DNA of 64,000 nucleotides from Pseudokineococcus lusitanus (GCF_003751265.1 NZ_RJKN01000004.1:62001-126000), one strand, 5' to 3'; shown: positions 32,538 through 43,797, counted from the stretch's first letter. Program-made: numbers and translations. Notes: generated by a model not told the origin, from the sequence alone.

Positions 32538-32999
32538 GTGACCGCTCCCCTCGTCGAGGCCCCCCGCTCGACCCCGTACCGCCGCTCCACGTCGCGCCGC
32601 TCGAACTACGAGATGTACAGCTGGCTCTTCATGCGGCTGTCCGGCGCCGTGCTCGTCGTCCTCGTCATCGGGCACCTCTTCGTCAACCTCATGGTCGGCG
32701 ACGGCATCAGCGCCCTCGACTTCGGCTTCGTCGCCGGCAAGTGGGCCAGCCCCTTCTGGCAGGTCTGGGACCTCGCGATGCTGTGGCTCGCGATGATCCA
32801 CGGCAGCAACGGCGTCCGGACGATCATCAACGACTACGCCGAGCGCGACATGACGCGGATCGTCCTCAAGACCTTCGTGGCCGTCGCCCTCGTCTTCACG
32901 ATCGTGCTCGGCACGCTCGTCATCTTCACCTTCGAGCCGTGCCCCGTGGGTGCCGACGGCACGCTGCTGCCGGCCGCCGCCGAGTTCTGCAGCGCCTGA
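32538..32999 (+). CDS. sdhD: Succinate dehydrogenase hydrophobic membrane anchor subunit
   Basis: Second membrane subunit of complex II, 153 residues. It shows three hydrophobic helices, with SWLFMRLSGAVLVVLVIGHL (His likely haem-related) and MIHGSNGVRTIINDY typical of actinobacterial SdhD. The GTG start follows the sdhC stop by two bases. After its stop only 76 bases separate it from sdhB, although sdhA (about 1.75 kb) normally occupies this place. Confidence 0.93.
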   Translation: MTAPLVEAPRSTPYRRSTSRRSNYEMYSWLFMRLSGAVLVVLVIGHLFVNLMVGDGISALDFGFVAGKWASPFWQVWDLAMLWLAMIHGSNGVRTIINDYAERDMTRIVLKTFVAVALVFTIVLGTLVIFTFEPCPVGADGTLLPAAAEFCSA

Positions 33000-33075
33000 C
33001 GCCGCCCTCGGGCGTCCGTCGCCCCCCGTCGCACCGCGATCCACCGCGCCCCGCGCGAGAGAAGAGCCGCACCCG

Positions 33076-33888
33076 ATGAGCACCACCGCAGACGCGCCCG
33101 CCGGCACCACCGAGCGGTCGACGCCCGAGGAGACCGCGGGCGGCAGCGAGCTCGGCGCCGTCGCGCGCTTCGACGTCACGCTGAAGATCCGCCGGTACGA
33201 CCCCGAGGGCGGCGAGGAGGGCGCGCAGCCCGAGGCGACGTGGCAGGAGTTCACCGTCACGGTCAACGGGACGGACCGCGTGCTCGACGCGCTGCACAAG
33301 ATCAAGTGGGAGCAGGACGGGTCGCTGACCTTCCGCCGCTCCTGCGCGCACGGCGTGTGCGGCTCGGACGCCATGCGCATCAACGGCGTCAACCGGCTCG
33401 CCTGCAAGGTGCTGGTCAAGGACGTCAACCCCGACAAGCCCATCCTCGTGGAGCCCATCAAGGGCCTCCCCGTGGAGAAGGACCTCGTCGTGGACATGGA
33501 GCCCTTCTTCCAGTCCTACCGCGAGGTCATGCCCTTCCTCATCACGTCCGGCCACGAGCCGACGCGCGAGCGCCTGCAGACGCAGGAGGAGCGCGCCCGC
33601 TTCGACGACACGACGAAGTGCATCCTCTGCGCCGCGTGCACGTCCTCGTGCCCGGTGTTCTGGACGGACGGCCAGTACTTCGGCCCGGCCGCCATCGTCA
33701 ACGCGCACCGCTTCATCTTCGACAGCCGTGACGAGGGCGCCGACGTCCGCCTCGAGGTCCTCAACGACCGCGAGGGCGTGTGGCGCTGCCGCACCACGTT
33801 CAACTGCTCGGAGGCCTGCCCCCGCGGCATCCAGGTCACCAAGGCCATCCACGAGGTCAAGCGGGCGCTGCTGACGCGCACCGTCTGA
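33076..33888 (+). CDS. sdhB: Succinate dehydrogenase iron-sulfur subunit
   Basis: Electron-transfer subunit of complex II. The 270-residue protein has the ferredoxin-type [2Fe-2S] site SCAHGVCGSDAMRINGVNRLAC, with Asp in the third ligand position as in other SdhB, then CILCAACTSSCPVFW and CRTTFNCSEACPRGI for the [4Fe-4S] and [3Fe-4S] clusters. The ATG at 33076 gives a short acidic N terminus and normal length; upstream frame extension runs into the sdhD end. A typical sdhCDAB operon would have sdhA just before it. The gene is intact. Confidence 0.97.
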   Translation: MSTTADAPAGTTERSTPEETAGGSELGAVARFDVTLKIRRYDPEGGEEGAQPEATWQEFTVTVNGTDRVLDALHKIKWEQDGSLTFRRSCAHGVCGSDAMRINGVNRLACKVLVKDVNPDKPILVEPIKGLPVEKDLVVDMEPFFQSYREVMPFLITSGHEPTRERLQTQEERARFDDTTKCILCAACTSSCPVFWTDGQYFGPAAIVNAHRFIFDSRDEGADVRLEVLNDREGVWRCRTTFNCSEACPRGIQVTKAIHEVKRALLTRTV

Positions 33889-33911
33889 GCCCCCGCGGCC
33901 CTCGGCCGCCG

Positions 33912-33955
33912 ACGACGACGCCCGGTCCTCCTCGCGGAGGCCCGGGCGTCGTCGT
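33912..33955. terminator. Convergent hairpin terminator after sdhB
   Basis: ACGACGACGCCCGG (33912-33925) pairs exactly with CCGGGCGTCGTCGT (33942-33955), with extra CCTC/GAGG pairing in the loop, between sdhB and the YihY gene. Confidence 0.75.
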
Positions 33956-33988
33956 GCGGGGTGGGGGTGTACGGCGGCGGGGCTGCGG

Positions 33989-35158
33989 TCAGCGGCGGCC
34001 GACGCCGCGGACCGCCTCCCCCACGGCGCGGACGGCGCCGTTGCCGAGCGCGAGGAGCCCTGCGCCGACGACGCCGAGCACCGCGCCGGCGGCCAGCGTG
34101 GTGCGGTCCGTCGTCCGCTGGTCGAAGGTGACAGCCGTGCGGGGACGCGGCCCGGCGGGGACGTCGAGGTCCTCGCGCACGGCCGTGCCCATGACCGTCG
34201 CGCCGGGGCGGACGAGGACGTGGCTGCCGGCGTCGTCCGCGGCCGTGGCGCCCCAGGCGGCGGCGACGAGGGTGATCCGCGACAGCAGGCCCAGCCAGAC
34301 GAGCACGGCGCCCAGCGTGGCGCTCGCGGCGACGACGGGGTTGCCGCCGCCGACGAAGCGCAGCAGCGCCCCGCCGACGGTCGTCACGAGCGCCAGCGCG
34401 ACGCCACCGACGACGGCGCCCTGGCGCAGGTCCCGCAGCGGCGCCGGGACGTCGGCGAGGACGCGGAAGAGGAGCAGGAAGACGCCGGTGTAGACGGTGG
34501 CGGCGATGCCGAAGCCGACCACCGCGAGGAGGAAGGCCGTGAGGCGCGAGGGGTCGACGCCGATGAGCGCGAGCAATGGGCCGCTGGCCAGGCCGAGCAG
34601 CGCGGCCGCGGCCCCGGCCACGAGCACGGCCAGGCCCAGCGTCACGAGGACGAGCAGGTCCTTGAGCTTCTTGCCGACGACGGGCCGGCGGTCCGGCTCC
34701 TCGGTGAAGACCGCGCGGATGCCCTCGCGGAGCGCGTCGAGCCAACCGAGGCCGGCGACCAGCGCGACGACGAAGGCGACGACGCCGGTGACCGACAGGA
34801 CGTCGGAGCGCAGCAGGTCGTCGGGGTCGAGCAGTCCCGTGGTGCCGTTCACCGTGAGGAGCCCGGGCACGGTCTCGTTGAGCTGCTCGTAGACCCGCGC
34901 CTGCAGGTCCGGCCGCGACCCGAAGACGAGGCCCAGCACCGACACCGCCACGACGAGGATCGACGCGAGGGAGAAGAGCCCCACGAAGGCGATGCCGCCC
35001 GCGAGGACGTTGCCGCGGTGGCCGCTGAAGTGCAGGTACGCCCGCACGGGGCGCAGGGCCGTGAGGCGGGCGACGAGCCCGGGGGCGGCCTGGGCCTCGT
35101 CCTCGGCGGGAGGGGCCGGGGTGACGCCCGGCACGGGCCGCGTCGTCGGGGCGCTCAC
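33989..35158 (-). CDS. YihY/BrkB-family membrane protein
   Basis: Polytopic membrane protein of the YihY/BrkB family; the name ribonuclease BN is historical and not a function. The 389-residue protein has about six to seven helices, beginning with the family hallmark HFSGHRGNVLAGGIAFVGLFSLAS and then FGSRPDLQARVYEQLNETVPGL. The C-terminal part contains VLVWLGLLSRITLVAAAWGA. The GTG start overlaps the ligase-like gene stop (GTGA), forming the end of a trpS-ligT-yihY unit, an arrangement commonly seen around trpS in actinobacteria. Confidence 0.92.
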   Translation of the reverse strand: MSAPTTRPVPGVTPAPPAEDEAQAAPGLVARLTALRPVRAYLHFSGHRGNVLAGGIAFVGLFSLASILVVAVSVLGLVFGSRPDLQARVYEQLNETVPGLLTVNGTTGLLDPDDLLRSDVLSVTGVVAFVVALVAGLGWLDALREGIRAVFTEEPDRRPVVGKKLKDLLVLVTLGLAVLVAGAAAALLGLASGPLLALIGVDPSRLTAFLLAVVGFGIAATVYTGVFLLLFRVLADVPAPLRDLRQGAVVGGVALALVTTVGGALLRFVGGGNPVVAASATLGAVLVWLGLLSRITLVAAAWGATAADDAGSHVLVRPGATVMGTAVREDLDVPAGPRPRTAVTFDQRTTDRTTLAAGAVLGVVGAGLLALGNGAVRAVGEAVRGVGRR

Positions 35159-35784
35159 GCCGCACCCCCGGCCGCGGCCGCGTCGCCGACGAGGCGGAAG
35201 CGGCGGTAGGGGCGCCAGACGCCGTCGTGGCCGTGCCGGTAGAGCCAGAACGCGTCCACGGCCAGGTCCACCTCGAAGTCGGAGAGCTCGGCGAGCGCGC
35301 GGTCCATCGCGGCGTCGGGGACGTGGTGCGCCACCGTGACGTGCGGGTGGTAGTCGAAGGCGAGCTCGCGCTCGAGCGGCCCGCGGCGGACCGCGCGCTC
35401 GAGGGCGCCGCACTCGGCGGCCCCCTCGGCGAGGGCGACGAAGACGACGGGCGACACGGGGCGGAAGGTCCCGGTGCCGCGCAGGCTCAGCGTGAAGGGC
35501 CCGGTGGCCGCGGCGGCCCGCTGGAGGTGCTCGAGCACCTCGTCGACCCGTCCCGACGGCACCGTCGTCGGCGGCAGGAGCGTCACGTGCGGCGGGACGG
35601 CGTCCGCGAGCGGGTCCCCGAAGGCACGGCGGTGCTCGCGGAGCCGGGTGGCGTGCGGCTCGGGCACGGCGACGGCGACGCCCACGGTGACCTCGTGGTC
35701 GGCGAGCGGCCGGAGGTCGATGCCCATCGTCGCGGGGGCCGGCTCGACCGGTCGGCCGCCCGGTGCGGGCGCTCCGCCGCTCAC
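35155..35784 (-). CDS. 2'-5' RNA ligase family protein (LigT-like)
   Basis: Two-histidine phosphoesterase of the 2H superfamily; family members ligate RNA 2'-5' or hydrolyse cyclic phosphodiesters, and the physiological role is unknown. Both catalytic motifs are visible, PPHVTLLPP and DYHPHVTVAHHV, in the standard spacing. The GTG at 35784 lies seven bases after the trpS stop and was chosen for coupling. The ATG at 35727 (190 residues) is a good alternative because the first 19 residues are Pro/Ala/Gly-rich and no ribosome site is obvious at either. Confidence 0.9.
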   Translation of the reverse strand: MSGGAPAPGGRPVEPAPATMGIDLRPLADHEVTVGVAVAVPEPHATRLREHRRAFGDPLADAVPPHVTLLPPTTVPSGRVDEVLEHLQRAAAATGPFTLSLRGTGTFRPVSPVVFVALAEGAAECGALERAVRRGPLERELAFDYHPHVTVAHHVPDAAMDRALAELSDFEVDLAVDAFWLYRHGHDGVWRPYRRFRLVGDAAAAGGAA

Positions 35785-35791
35785 CGCCGCG

Positions 35792-38535
<2,744 letters not shown>

Positions 38536-38550
38536 CGGCGGGTCGAGGGG

Positions 38551-39480
38551 TCAGACCGCGTACGTGGCGACCACGGGTGCGTGGTCGCTCCACCGCGCGT
38601 CGTAGGTGGGCGCACGGTCGACGACGCACGTGGTCGCGGCCGCGCCGAGGGCCGGCGTGGCGAGCTGGTAGTCGATGCGCCAGCCCGTGTCCCGGTCGAA
38701 GGCCTGGCCGCGCCAGGACCACCACGAGTACGGCCCGTCGACCTCGCCCGCGAGGCGGCGGGCCACGTCGACCCAGCCCAGCCCGCCGTCGTCGTCGGGC
38801 GCGCGCAGCCACGTGTCGAGGGCGGCGCGCTCCTCGGGGAGGAAGCCGGCCTTCTTCTGGTTGCCCTTCCAGTTCTTGATGTCGAGCTCGCGGTGGCCCA
38901 CGTTGAGGTCGCCCGTGACGACGGCGAGCGCGCCCTCCGCGGCGCCGAGGGCGGCCATCCGGCGGGTGGCCGCGGCGAGGAACGCCATCTTGTCGTCCTG
39001 CTTGGGCGTGCCCGCCTCGCCGGAGTGGACGTAGGCGCTCACCGCCGTGAGCGTGCGGCCGTCGGGCAGCGTGAGGTCGGCCTCGACCCAGCGGCCGGCG
39101 CGGGCGAAGCGGCCGTCCTCGTCGGCGTCGCCGAGATCGGTGCGGACGGCCGTCACGGGCAGGCGGCTGGCCACCGCGACGCCGGCGCGTCCCTTCGTGC
39201 CGTCCTCGGTCGGCTCGACGTGGGCGAGGTGCCAGCCGGCGACGGGGGCGCCCTGGTCGGCGGCCGCCTCGTCGGGCGCGGCCTCGCCGGCCATCTCGGC
39301 GAGCGTGGCCCGCAGCGTCCGGTCGTCCGCGCGCACCTCCTGCAGGCAGAGGACGTCGACGCCGCGGCCGGAGAGCCAGTCGCCCATCCCGCGGCGAGCG
39401 GCCGCCCGGATGCCGTTGACGTTGGCGGTGGCGAGCGTGAGCGTCGGCGTGGGGAGCGGGGCGGCGGTGTCGTCGGGCAC
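38551..39480 (-). CDS. xth: Exodeoxyribonuclease III
   Basis: AP endonuclease and 3'-5' exonuclease of the ExoIII/APE1 family acting in base excision repair. The 309-residue protein has the metal-binding NVNGIRAA, CLQEVRA with the catalytic Glu, the VSAYVHSGEAG region, TGDLNVGHRELD (Asp/Asn pair), YSWWSWRGQAF and the final SDHAPVVA with the catalytic His. Insertions relative to short ExoIII are the Ala/Asp-rich piece around EMAGEAAPDEAAADQGAPVA. The GTG at 39480 follows TAGCAT by six bases; the SDR gene starts 22 bases away on the other strand and shares the promoter core. Confidence 0.95.
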   Translation of the reverse strand: MPDDTAAPLPTPTLTLATANVNGIRAAARRGMGDWLSGRGVDVLCLQEVRADDRTLRATLAEMAGEAAPDEAAADQGAPVAGWHLAHVEPTEDGTKGRAGVAVASRLPVTAVRTDLGDADEDGRFARAGRWVEADLTLPDGRTLTAVSAYVHSGEAGTPKQDDKMAFLAAATRRMAALGAAEGALAVVTGDLNVGHRELDIKNWKGNQKKAGFLPEERAALDTWLRAPDDDGGLGWVDVARRLAGEVDGPYSWWSWRGQAFDRDTGWRIDYQLATPALGAAATTCVVDRAPTYDARWSDHAPVVATYAV

Positions 39481-39486
39481 CGGGGG

Positions 39487-39496
39487 ATGCTAGGCA
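39487..39496. promoter_or_regulatory. Overlapping divergent -10 boxes for xth and the SDR gene
   Basis: ATGCTAGGCA reads TAGCAT on the minus strand (six bases before the xth GTG) and TAGGCA on the plus strand (six bases before the SDR ATG). The two boxes share CTAG, so both RNAs should be leaderless and mutually exclusive at initiation. Confidence 0.55.
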
Positions 39497-39502
39497 CCCG
39501 TC

Positions 39503-40273
39503 ATGACCTCCCCCGCACCGTCCCCCGCCCGCTCGCGCGGCACCGCCGTCGTCACCGGCGCCAGCAGCGGCATCGGCGCCGCGACGGCCCGCCGCCTCGC
39601 CGCCGAGGGCTACGACGTCGTCCTCGCCGCCCGCCGCGAGGACCGCCTGCGCGCCCTCGCGGACGAGGTCGGCGGCCGCGCCGTCGTCTGCGACGTCACC
39701 GACGCCGCCTCCGTCGCCGCGCTGGCCGAGGCCGTCGGCGGCGAGTGCGCCGTCCTCGTCGCCAACGCCGGCGGGGCGCTCGGCACCGACTCGGTCGTCG
39801 ACGGCGACGTCGAGGAGTGGCGGTGGATGTACGAGGTCAACGTCCTCGGCACCCTCCGCGTCGTCCAGGCGCTCGCGCCGGCGCTCGAGGCGTCCGGGGC
39901 GGGCCACGTCGTCGTCATGACGTCGACCGCCGCGCACGTCGTCTACGAGGGTGGAGGCGGGTACGCGGCCGCCAAGCACGCCGCGGGCGCCCTCGTCCGC
40001 ACCCTGCGCCTGGAGCTGCTGGGCCGCCCGGTCCGCGTGTCGGAGATCTCCCCCGGCATGGTGGCCACGGAGGAGTTCTCGACGAACCGCTACCGCGGCG
40101 ACGCCGAGGCCGCCGCCGCCGTCTACGAGGGCGTCGCCGAGCCCCTCGTCGCCGACGACGTCGCCGACTGCGTCGCGTGGGTCGTCACCCGCCCGCCCCA
40201 CGTCGACGTCGACCTCCTCGTCGTCCGCCCCCTCGCCCAGGCCGCCCAGCACCGGGTCCACCGGGAGCGCTGA
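39503..40273 (+). CDS. Short-chain dehydrogenase/reductase
   Basis: Classical SDR of unknown substrate, 256 residues. The TGASSGIGAATA nucleotide site at about 18-29 with Arg in AARREDRL suggests NADP(H) preference. NAGGALG, STAAH and the YAAAK active-site Tyr/Lys pair are present, and SPGMVATEEF follows. The nearest characterised group appears to be the YdfG-like serine 3-dehydrogenases, suggested by RLR...EYxxA-type spacing, but this is tentative. It is divergent from xth and convergent with the DUF559 gene, with a palindrome between. Confidence 0.9.
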   Translation: MTSPAPSPARSRGTAVVTGASSGIGAATARRLAAEGYDVVLAARREDRLRALADEVGGRAVVCDVTDAASVAALAEAVGGECAVLVANAGGALGTDSVVDGDVEEWRWMYEVNVLGTLRVVQALAPALEASGAGHVVVMTSTAAHVVYEGGGGYAAAKHAAGALVRTLRLELLGRPVRVSEISPGMVATEEFSTNRYRGDAEAAAAVYEGVAEPLVADDVADCVAWVVTRPPHVDVDLLVVRPLAQAAQHRVHRER

Positions 40274-40280
40274 CCCCGAC

Positions 40281-40300
40281 CGAGTGCCGCGAAGCGCACG
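40281..40300. repeat. Single GAGTGCCGCGA repeat, left copy
   Basis: CGAGTGCCGCGAAGCGCACG, an unpaired copy of the DUF559-flanking repeat, eight bases after the SDR stop. Confidence 0.8.
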
Positions 40301-40301
40301 C

Positions 40302-40358
40302 CGAGTGCCGCGACGTGGTGGTCCGGCGAGTCGTCGGGCGACCACGTCGCGGCACTCG
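40302..40358. repeat. 18-bp perfect inverted repeat after the DUF559 gene
   Basis: CGAGTGCCGCGACGTGGT (40302-40319) and its exact complement (40341-40358) with a 21-base loop, lying between the SDR and DUF559 stops. It may act as a bidirectional terminator. The same sequence is repeated, inverted, beyond the other end of the DUF559 gene. Confidence 0.9.
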
Positions 40359-41225
40359 TCAGGCGAGGAGCCCGCGGAGCTGGGCGAGCAGCGCGGCAGG
40401 ACGGGCGAGGGCCGCCGCGTCGACCTGGAGGACCACCCAGCCGAGCGCCCGGAGCCGGTTGTGGCGCGCCAGGTCCCGGCTGTGGCGGGCACGCTCGCGG
40501 TGCGTGGCGCCGTCGTACTCGAGGCCGACGCGGGGGGCCGTCCACCCGAGGTCGAGGCGGGCGACGAAGTCGCCGTCCCCGTCGCGGACCTCGAGCTGGA
40601 CCTCCGGCGCCGGCAGGCCGGCGTCGTGCAGGAGCAGCCGCAGCTCGCTCTCCCGCGGCGACTCCGCCCGCGGGTCGAGCAGGGGCGCCAGCCCTCGCGC
40701 CCCCGCGACGCCGCGGGCACCGCGCCGCCCCGCGAGCGCCGCCGCCACCGCGGACGGCGGGAGGCCGCCGGCACGCAGGACGGCGTCGGCCGTCGCGACG
40801 GCGCGCACGCGGGGCTCGAGGAGCAGCAGGTCGGCGGCCGTGCGGACGGGCGTCGTCGCCCACCCGAGCGCCGTGCGCACGACCTCCTCGCGGCGCAGCG
40901 CGCAGCGTCGGACGACGAGGCCCTCGCGGGGTCGTGGGTCCGGCGTCGGCGGGACCGCCACCACGACGACCGGGTCGTCGGCCGTGGCCAGCTCGGCGCC
41001 GAGGGCCCACGCCGCGGACAGCCCGCCGAGGACGACGGGACGCACCAGCGCGGCCCGGACGACGGCGATGCGGTCCCCGTGCGTCAGTGCCGGGCCGCCC
41101 GCAGCCCGGTAGACGCCCCGGGCGAGGTGCTCGTAGCCGCTCGCCCGCAGCTGCCCACGGGTCAGCCCGGCCTGCGGGTCGGGCCCCGCGAAGGGCCGGA
41201 AGCGCCCCGCCTCGTCGTCCGCCAC
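40359..41225 (-). CDS. DUF559 nuclease-like protein with an AbiEi-like N terminus
   Basis: A 288-residue protein in two parts. The N-terminal portion (about 10-110) contains LTRGQLRASG, GVYRAAG and LTHGDR, resembling the DNA-binding winged-helix segment common to these genes and AbiEi antitoxins. The C-terminal portion (about 190-288) is a DUF559 domain of the VSR/PD-(D/E)XK nuclease type: ESPRESELRLLLHDAG, RLDLGW, GLEYDGATHR and ARHNRLRALGW carry the expected Glu, Asp, Glu-x-Asp and His residues. The function of the family is unknown. The GTG start at 41225 lacks a strong ribosome site. The gene sits between inverted GAGTGCCGCGA repeats; it is otherwise a single gene with no toxin partner beside it. 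Confidence 0.85.
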   Translation of the reverse strand: MADDEAGRFRPFAGPDPQAGLTRGQLRASGYEHLARGVYRAAGGPALTHGDRIAVVRAALVRPVVLGGLSAAWALGAELATADDPVVVVAVPPTPDPRPREGLVVRRCALRREEVVRTALGWATTPVRTAADLLLLEPRVRAVATADAVLRAGGLPPSAVAAALAGRRGARGVAGARGLAPLLDPRAESPRESELRLLLHDAGLPAPEVQLEVRDGDGDFVARLDLGWTAPRVGLEYDGATHRERARHSRDLARHNRLRALGWVVLQVDAAALARPAALLAQLRGLLA

Positions 41226-41281
41226 GCGCGGCAGTCTCGGTCCGGAGGGGCCCGCCCTGCTGAGGCCCTGTGGACGGACGA

Positions 41282-41338
41282 CGAGTGCCGCGAAGCGGTG
41301 GTCAGGAACGAGGTCGGACCACCACTTCGCGGCACTCG
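41282..41338. repeat. 22-bp inverted repeat upstream of the DUF559 gene
   Basis: Arm CGAGTGCCGCGAAGCGGTGGTC at 41282-41303 and the complement at 41317-41338 differ at one position. The loop is 13 bases. It lies after folD and before DUF559, so it may also end the glyA-folD transcript. Confidence 0.9.
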
Positions 41339-41343
41339 ACGTG

Positions 41344-41359
41344 CACGTCGCGGCACTCG
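41344..41359. repeat. Extra copy of the DUF559-flanking repeat
   Basis: CACGTCGCGGCACTCG, unpaired and directed opposite to the copy at 40281, just past the right palindrome. Confidence 0.75.
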
Positions 41360-41369
41360 GCCGTCGCCG

Positions 41370-42263
41370 TCAGCCGGCCGCGCGCTCCGCGGCCTCGACG
41401 ACGTTGGCGAGCAGGAGCGCCCGGGTCATGGGGCCGACGCCGCCGGGGTTGGGCGAGAGCCAGCCCGCGACGTCCTCGACGCCTGGGGCGACGTCGCCCG
41501 TGAGGACGGCCTTGCCGTCGGCGCCGACGACGCGGCTCACGCCGACGTCGAGCACCGCGGCGCCGGGCCTGACGTCCTCCGCCCGGACGATCCCGGGCAC
41601 GCCCGCGGCGGCCACGACGACGTCCGCCCGGCGCAGGTGCGCCGCGAGGTCACGGGTGCCGGTGTGGCACAGCGTCACCGTCGCGTTGACGTCCCGCCGG
41701 GTGAGGAGCAGGCCGATGCTGCGGCCCACCGTCGTGCCGCGGCCGACGACGACGACCTCGGCGCCGTCCAGCGGCACCTCGTACCGCTGCAGCAGGTCGA
41801 TGACGCCGCGCGGCGTGCAGGGCAGCGGGGAGGTGACCTCCTCGCGGACCCGGAGCACGAGCCGCCCGAGGTTGGTCGGGTGGAGCCCGTCGGCGTCCTT
41901 GTCCGGGTCGACCAGCTCGAGCACCCGGTTGGTGTCCGTGCCGGCCGGCAGGGGCAGCTGGACGATGAAGCCCGTGCACGCCGGGTCGGCGTTGAGCTCG
42001 GCGACCTTCTCCTCGACCTGCGCCTGCGTCGCGTCCGCGGGGAGCTCGACCCGGATCGAGGCGATGCCCACCTCGGCGCAGTCGCGGTGCTTGCCGCGCA
42101 CGTACGCGGCGCTGCCCGGGTCGTCGCCGACGAGGACCGTCCCCAGTCCCGGGACGACGCCGCGCTCGCGCAGCGCCGCGACCCGGACGGCGAGGTCGGC
42201 CTTCACCGCTGCGGCGGCGGCCTTCCCGTCGAGGACGACCGCCCGCCCGCCGGCGGCGGTCAC
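41370..42263 (-). CDS. folD: Bifunctional methylene-THF dehydrogenase/cyclohydrolase
   Basis: Interconverts methylene-, methenyl- and formyl-tetrahydrofolate, feeding purine synthesis. The 297-residue protein contains the catalytic-lysine region [17 protein letters not shown], the [13 protein letters not shown] loop, [17 protein letters not shown], and the NADP site [17 protein letters not shown]. The last 20 residues contain [20 protein letters not shown]. The GTG start at 42263 overlaps the glyA stop (GTGA), so it is co-translated with glyA and controlled by the ZTP riboswitch upstream. Confidence 0.97.
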   Translation of the reverse strand: MTAAGGRAVVLDGKAAAAAVKADLAVRVAALRERGVVPGLGTVLVGDDPGSAAYVRGKHRDCAEVGIASIRVELPADATQAQVEEKVAELNADPACTGFIVQLPLPAGTDTNRVLELVDPDKDADGLHPTNLGRLVLRVREEVTSPLPCTPRGVIDLLQRYEVPLDGAEVVVVGRGTTVGRSIGLLLTRRDVNATVTLCHTGTRDLAAHLRRADVVVAAAGVPGIVRAEDVRPGAAVLDVGVSRVVGADGKAVLTGDVAPGVEDVAGWLSPNPGGVGPMTRALLLANVVEAAERAAG

Positions 42264-43627
42264 CACTCCTCGAAGCCCGGGTAGAGCGGGAAGCGCTCGG
42301 CGAGGTCGGCCACGCGGCCGCGCAGCGCGGCGGTGTCGACCTCGGGCTGCAGCGCCGCGGCGATGACCTCGCCGACCTCGGCGAACTCGGCGTCGCCGAA
42401 CCCGCGGGTGGCGAGCGCCGGCGTCCCGATGCGGAGGCCGGACGTGACCATCGGCGGGCGCGGGTCGAAGGGCACCGCGTTGCGGTTCACCGTGATGCCG
42501 ACCTCGTGGAGCCGGTCCTCGGCCTGCTGGCCGTCGAGCGCGCTGCCCCGCAGGTCGGCGAGGACGAGGTGGACGTCGGTGCCGCCGGTGAGGACGTCGA
42601 CGCCGGCCGCGCGGGCGGCGTCCGTCGTCAGCGCGGAGGCCACAGCCTTCGCACCGCGCAGCGTGCGCTCCTGGCGCTCGCGGAACTCCGCCGTCGCGGC
42701 GATCTTGAAGGCCACGGCCTTCGCGGCGACGACGTGCATGAGCGGGCCGCCCTGCTGGCCCGGGAAGACCGCGGAGTCGATCTTCTTGGCGTGCTCCGCC
42801 TTGCAGAGGATGACGCCGCTGCGCGGGCCGGACAGCGTCTTGTGCACCGTCGAGGTGACGACGTCGGCGTAGGGCACCGGCGAGGGGTGCAGGCCCGCGG
42901 CCACGAGGCCCGCGAAGTGCGCCATGTCGACCATGAGCAGCGCGCCGACCTCGTCGGCGATCGCGCGGAACGCGGCGAAGTCGAGGTGGCGGGCGTAGGC
43001 GGACCAGCCGGCGATGATGAGCTTCGGCCTCCGCTCGAGCGCCGTCGCCCGGACCTTGTCCATGTCGACGAGGTGTGTCTCGGCGTCGACGCCGTACGTG
43101 GCGACGTCGAAGAGGCGCCCGGAGAAGTTGATCTTCATGCCGTGCGTGAGGTGGCCACCGTGGGCCAGCTCGAGGCCCATGATCGTGTCGCCGGGGCGGA
43201 TGAGCGCGTGCATGACGGCGGCGTTGGCCTGCGCGCCGGCGTGCGGCTGCACGTTGACGTGCTCCGCGCCGAAGAGCGCCTTGGCGCGCTCGCGGGCGAG
43301 CTCCTCGGCGACGTCGACGAACTCGCAGCCGCCGTAGTACCGGCGGCCCGGGTAGCCCTCGGCGTACTTGTTGGTGAGGACCGAGCCCTGCGCCTCGAGG
43401 ACGGCGCGCGGCGCGAAGTTCTCGCTGGCGATCATCTCGAGGGTGCCGCGCTGGCGGCCCAGCTCGCGCTCGAGGACCTCGGCGATCTCGGGGTCGAGCT
43501 CGGCGAGGGGGACGTCGGTGACGCTGCGGCCCCCCGTCGGCGCCGGGGCCAGGGGGGCCTCGGTGCCCGGGGCGGGCTCGTGGACGTCGGCGGGGCTCTG
43601 GGGCTGGACGGGCTCGACCGTGGTCAT
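42260..43627 (-). CDS. glyA: Serine hydroxymethyltransferase
   Basis: PLP enzyme that transfers the serine hydroxymethyl group to THF, producing glycine. The 455-residue protein has [35 protein letters not shown], the PLP-lysine motif [16 protein letters not shown], and [19 protein letters not shown] non-conserved 35-residue Pro/Ala/Glu/Val-rich leader precedes the fold. The ATG at 43627 has AGGAG five bases upstream, better spaced than the GTG immediately before it. A ZTP riboswitch in the leader should raise expression when purine precursors run low in folate. It is divergent from purU. Confidence 0.97.
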   Translation of the reverse strand: MTTVEPVQPQSPADVHEPAPGTEAPLAPAPTGGRSVTDVPLAELDPEIAEVLERELGRQRGTLEMIASENFAPRAVLEAQGSVLTNKYAEGYPGRRYYGGCEFVDVAEELARERAKALFGAEHVNVQPHAGAQANAAVMHALIRPGDTIMGLELAHGGHLTHGMKINFSGRLFDVATYGVDAETHLVDMDKVRATALERRPKLIIAGWSAYARHLDFAAFRAIADEVGALLMVDMAHFAGLVAAGLHPSPVPYADVVTSTVHKTLSGPRSGVILCKAEHAKKIDSAVFPGQQGGPLMHVVAAKAVAFKIAATAEFRERQERTLRGAKAVASALTTDAARAAGVDVLTGGTDVHLVLADLRGSALDGQQAEDRLHEVGITVNRNAVPFDPRPPMVTSGLRIGTPALATRGFGDAEFAEVGEVIAAALQPEVDTAALRGRVADLAERFPLYPGFEEW

Positions 43628-43689
43628 CACGTCTCCTCGTGGCTGGCGGGCACGGCGGGGGTGGCGCTGGGCGGTGCGCGGTGCTCAGG

Positions 43690-43792
43690 CGCGGCCCAGG
43701 CGGACGACCGCGCGCTGCACGGGGCGCGGCGGGCTCGAGAGCCCTGCCCCGGCGCCGCTCCCCGGTGGTGACCACCCTCGCCAGTCGCGGCG
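43690..43792 (-). ncRNA. ZTP (pfl) riboswitch
   Basis: The minus strand shows the conserved pieces of the ZTP/ZMP riboswitch in order: GACTGGCG, the hairpin GGTGGTCACCACC, GGGGAGCG and the downstream CCGCCTGGGC that forms the pseudoknot. The glyA ribosome site is about 50 bases further. Such riboswitches activate folate and purine genes when Z nucleotides accumulate on shortage of formyl-THF, which fits glyA-folD. Expression platform not resolved: no clean terminator with T-run is seen. Confidence 0.92.
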
Positions 43793-43797
43793 CGCCC

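Noticed and set aside
33000-33075. Degraded or frameshifted sdhA between sdhD and sdhB
   Set aside because: Only 76 bases are present; no FAD-binding motif in any frame.
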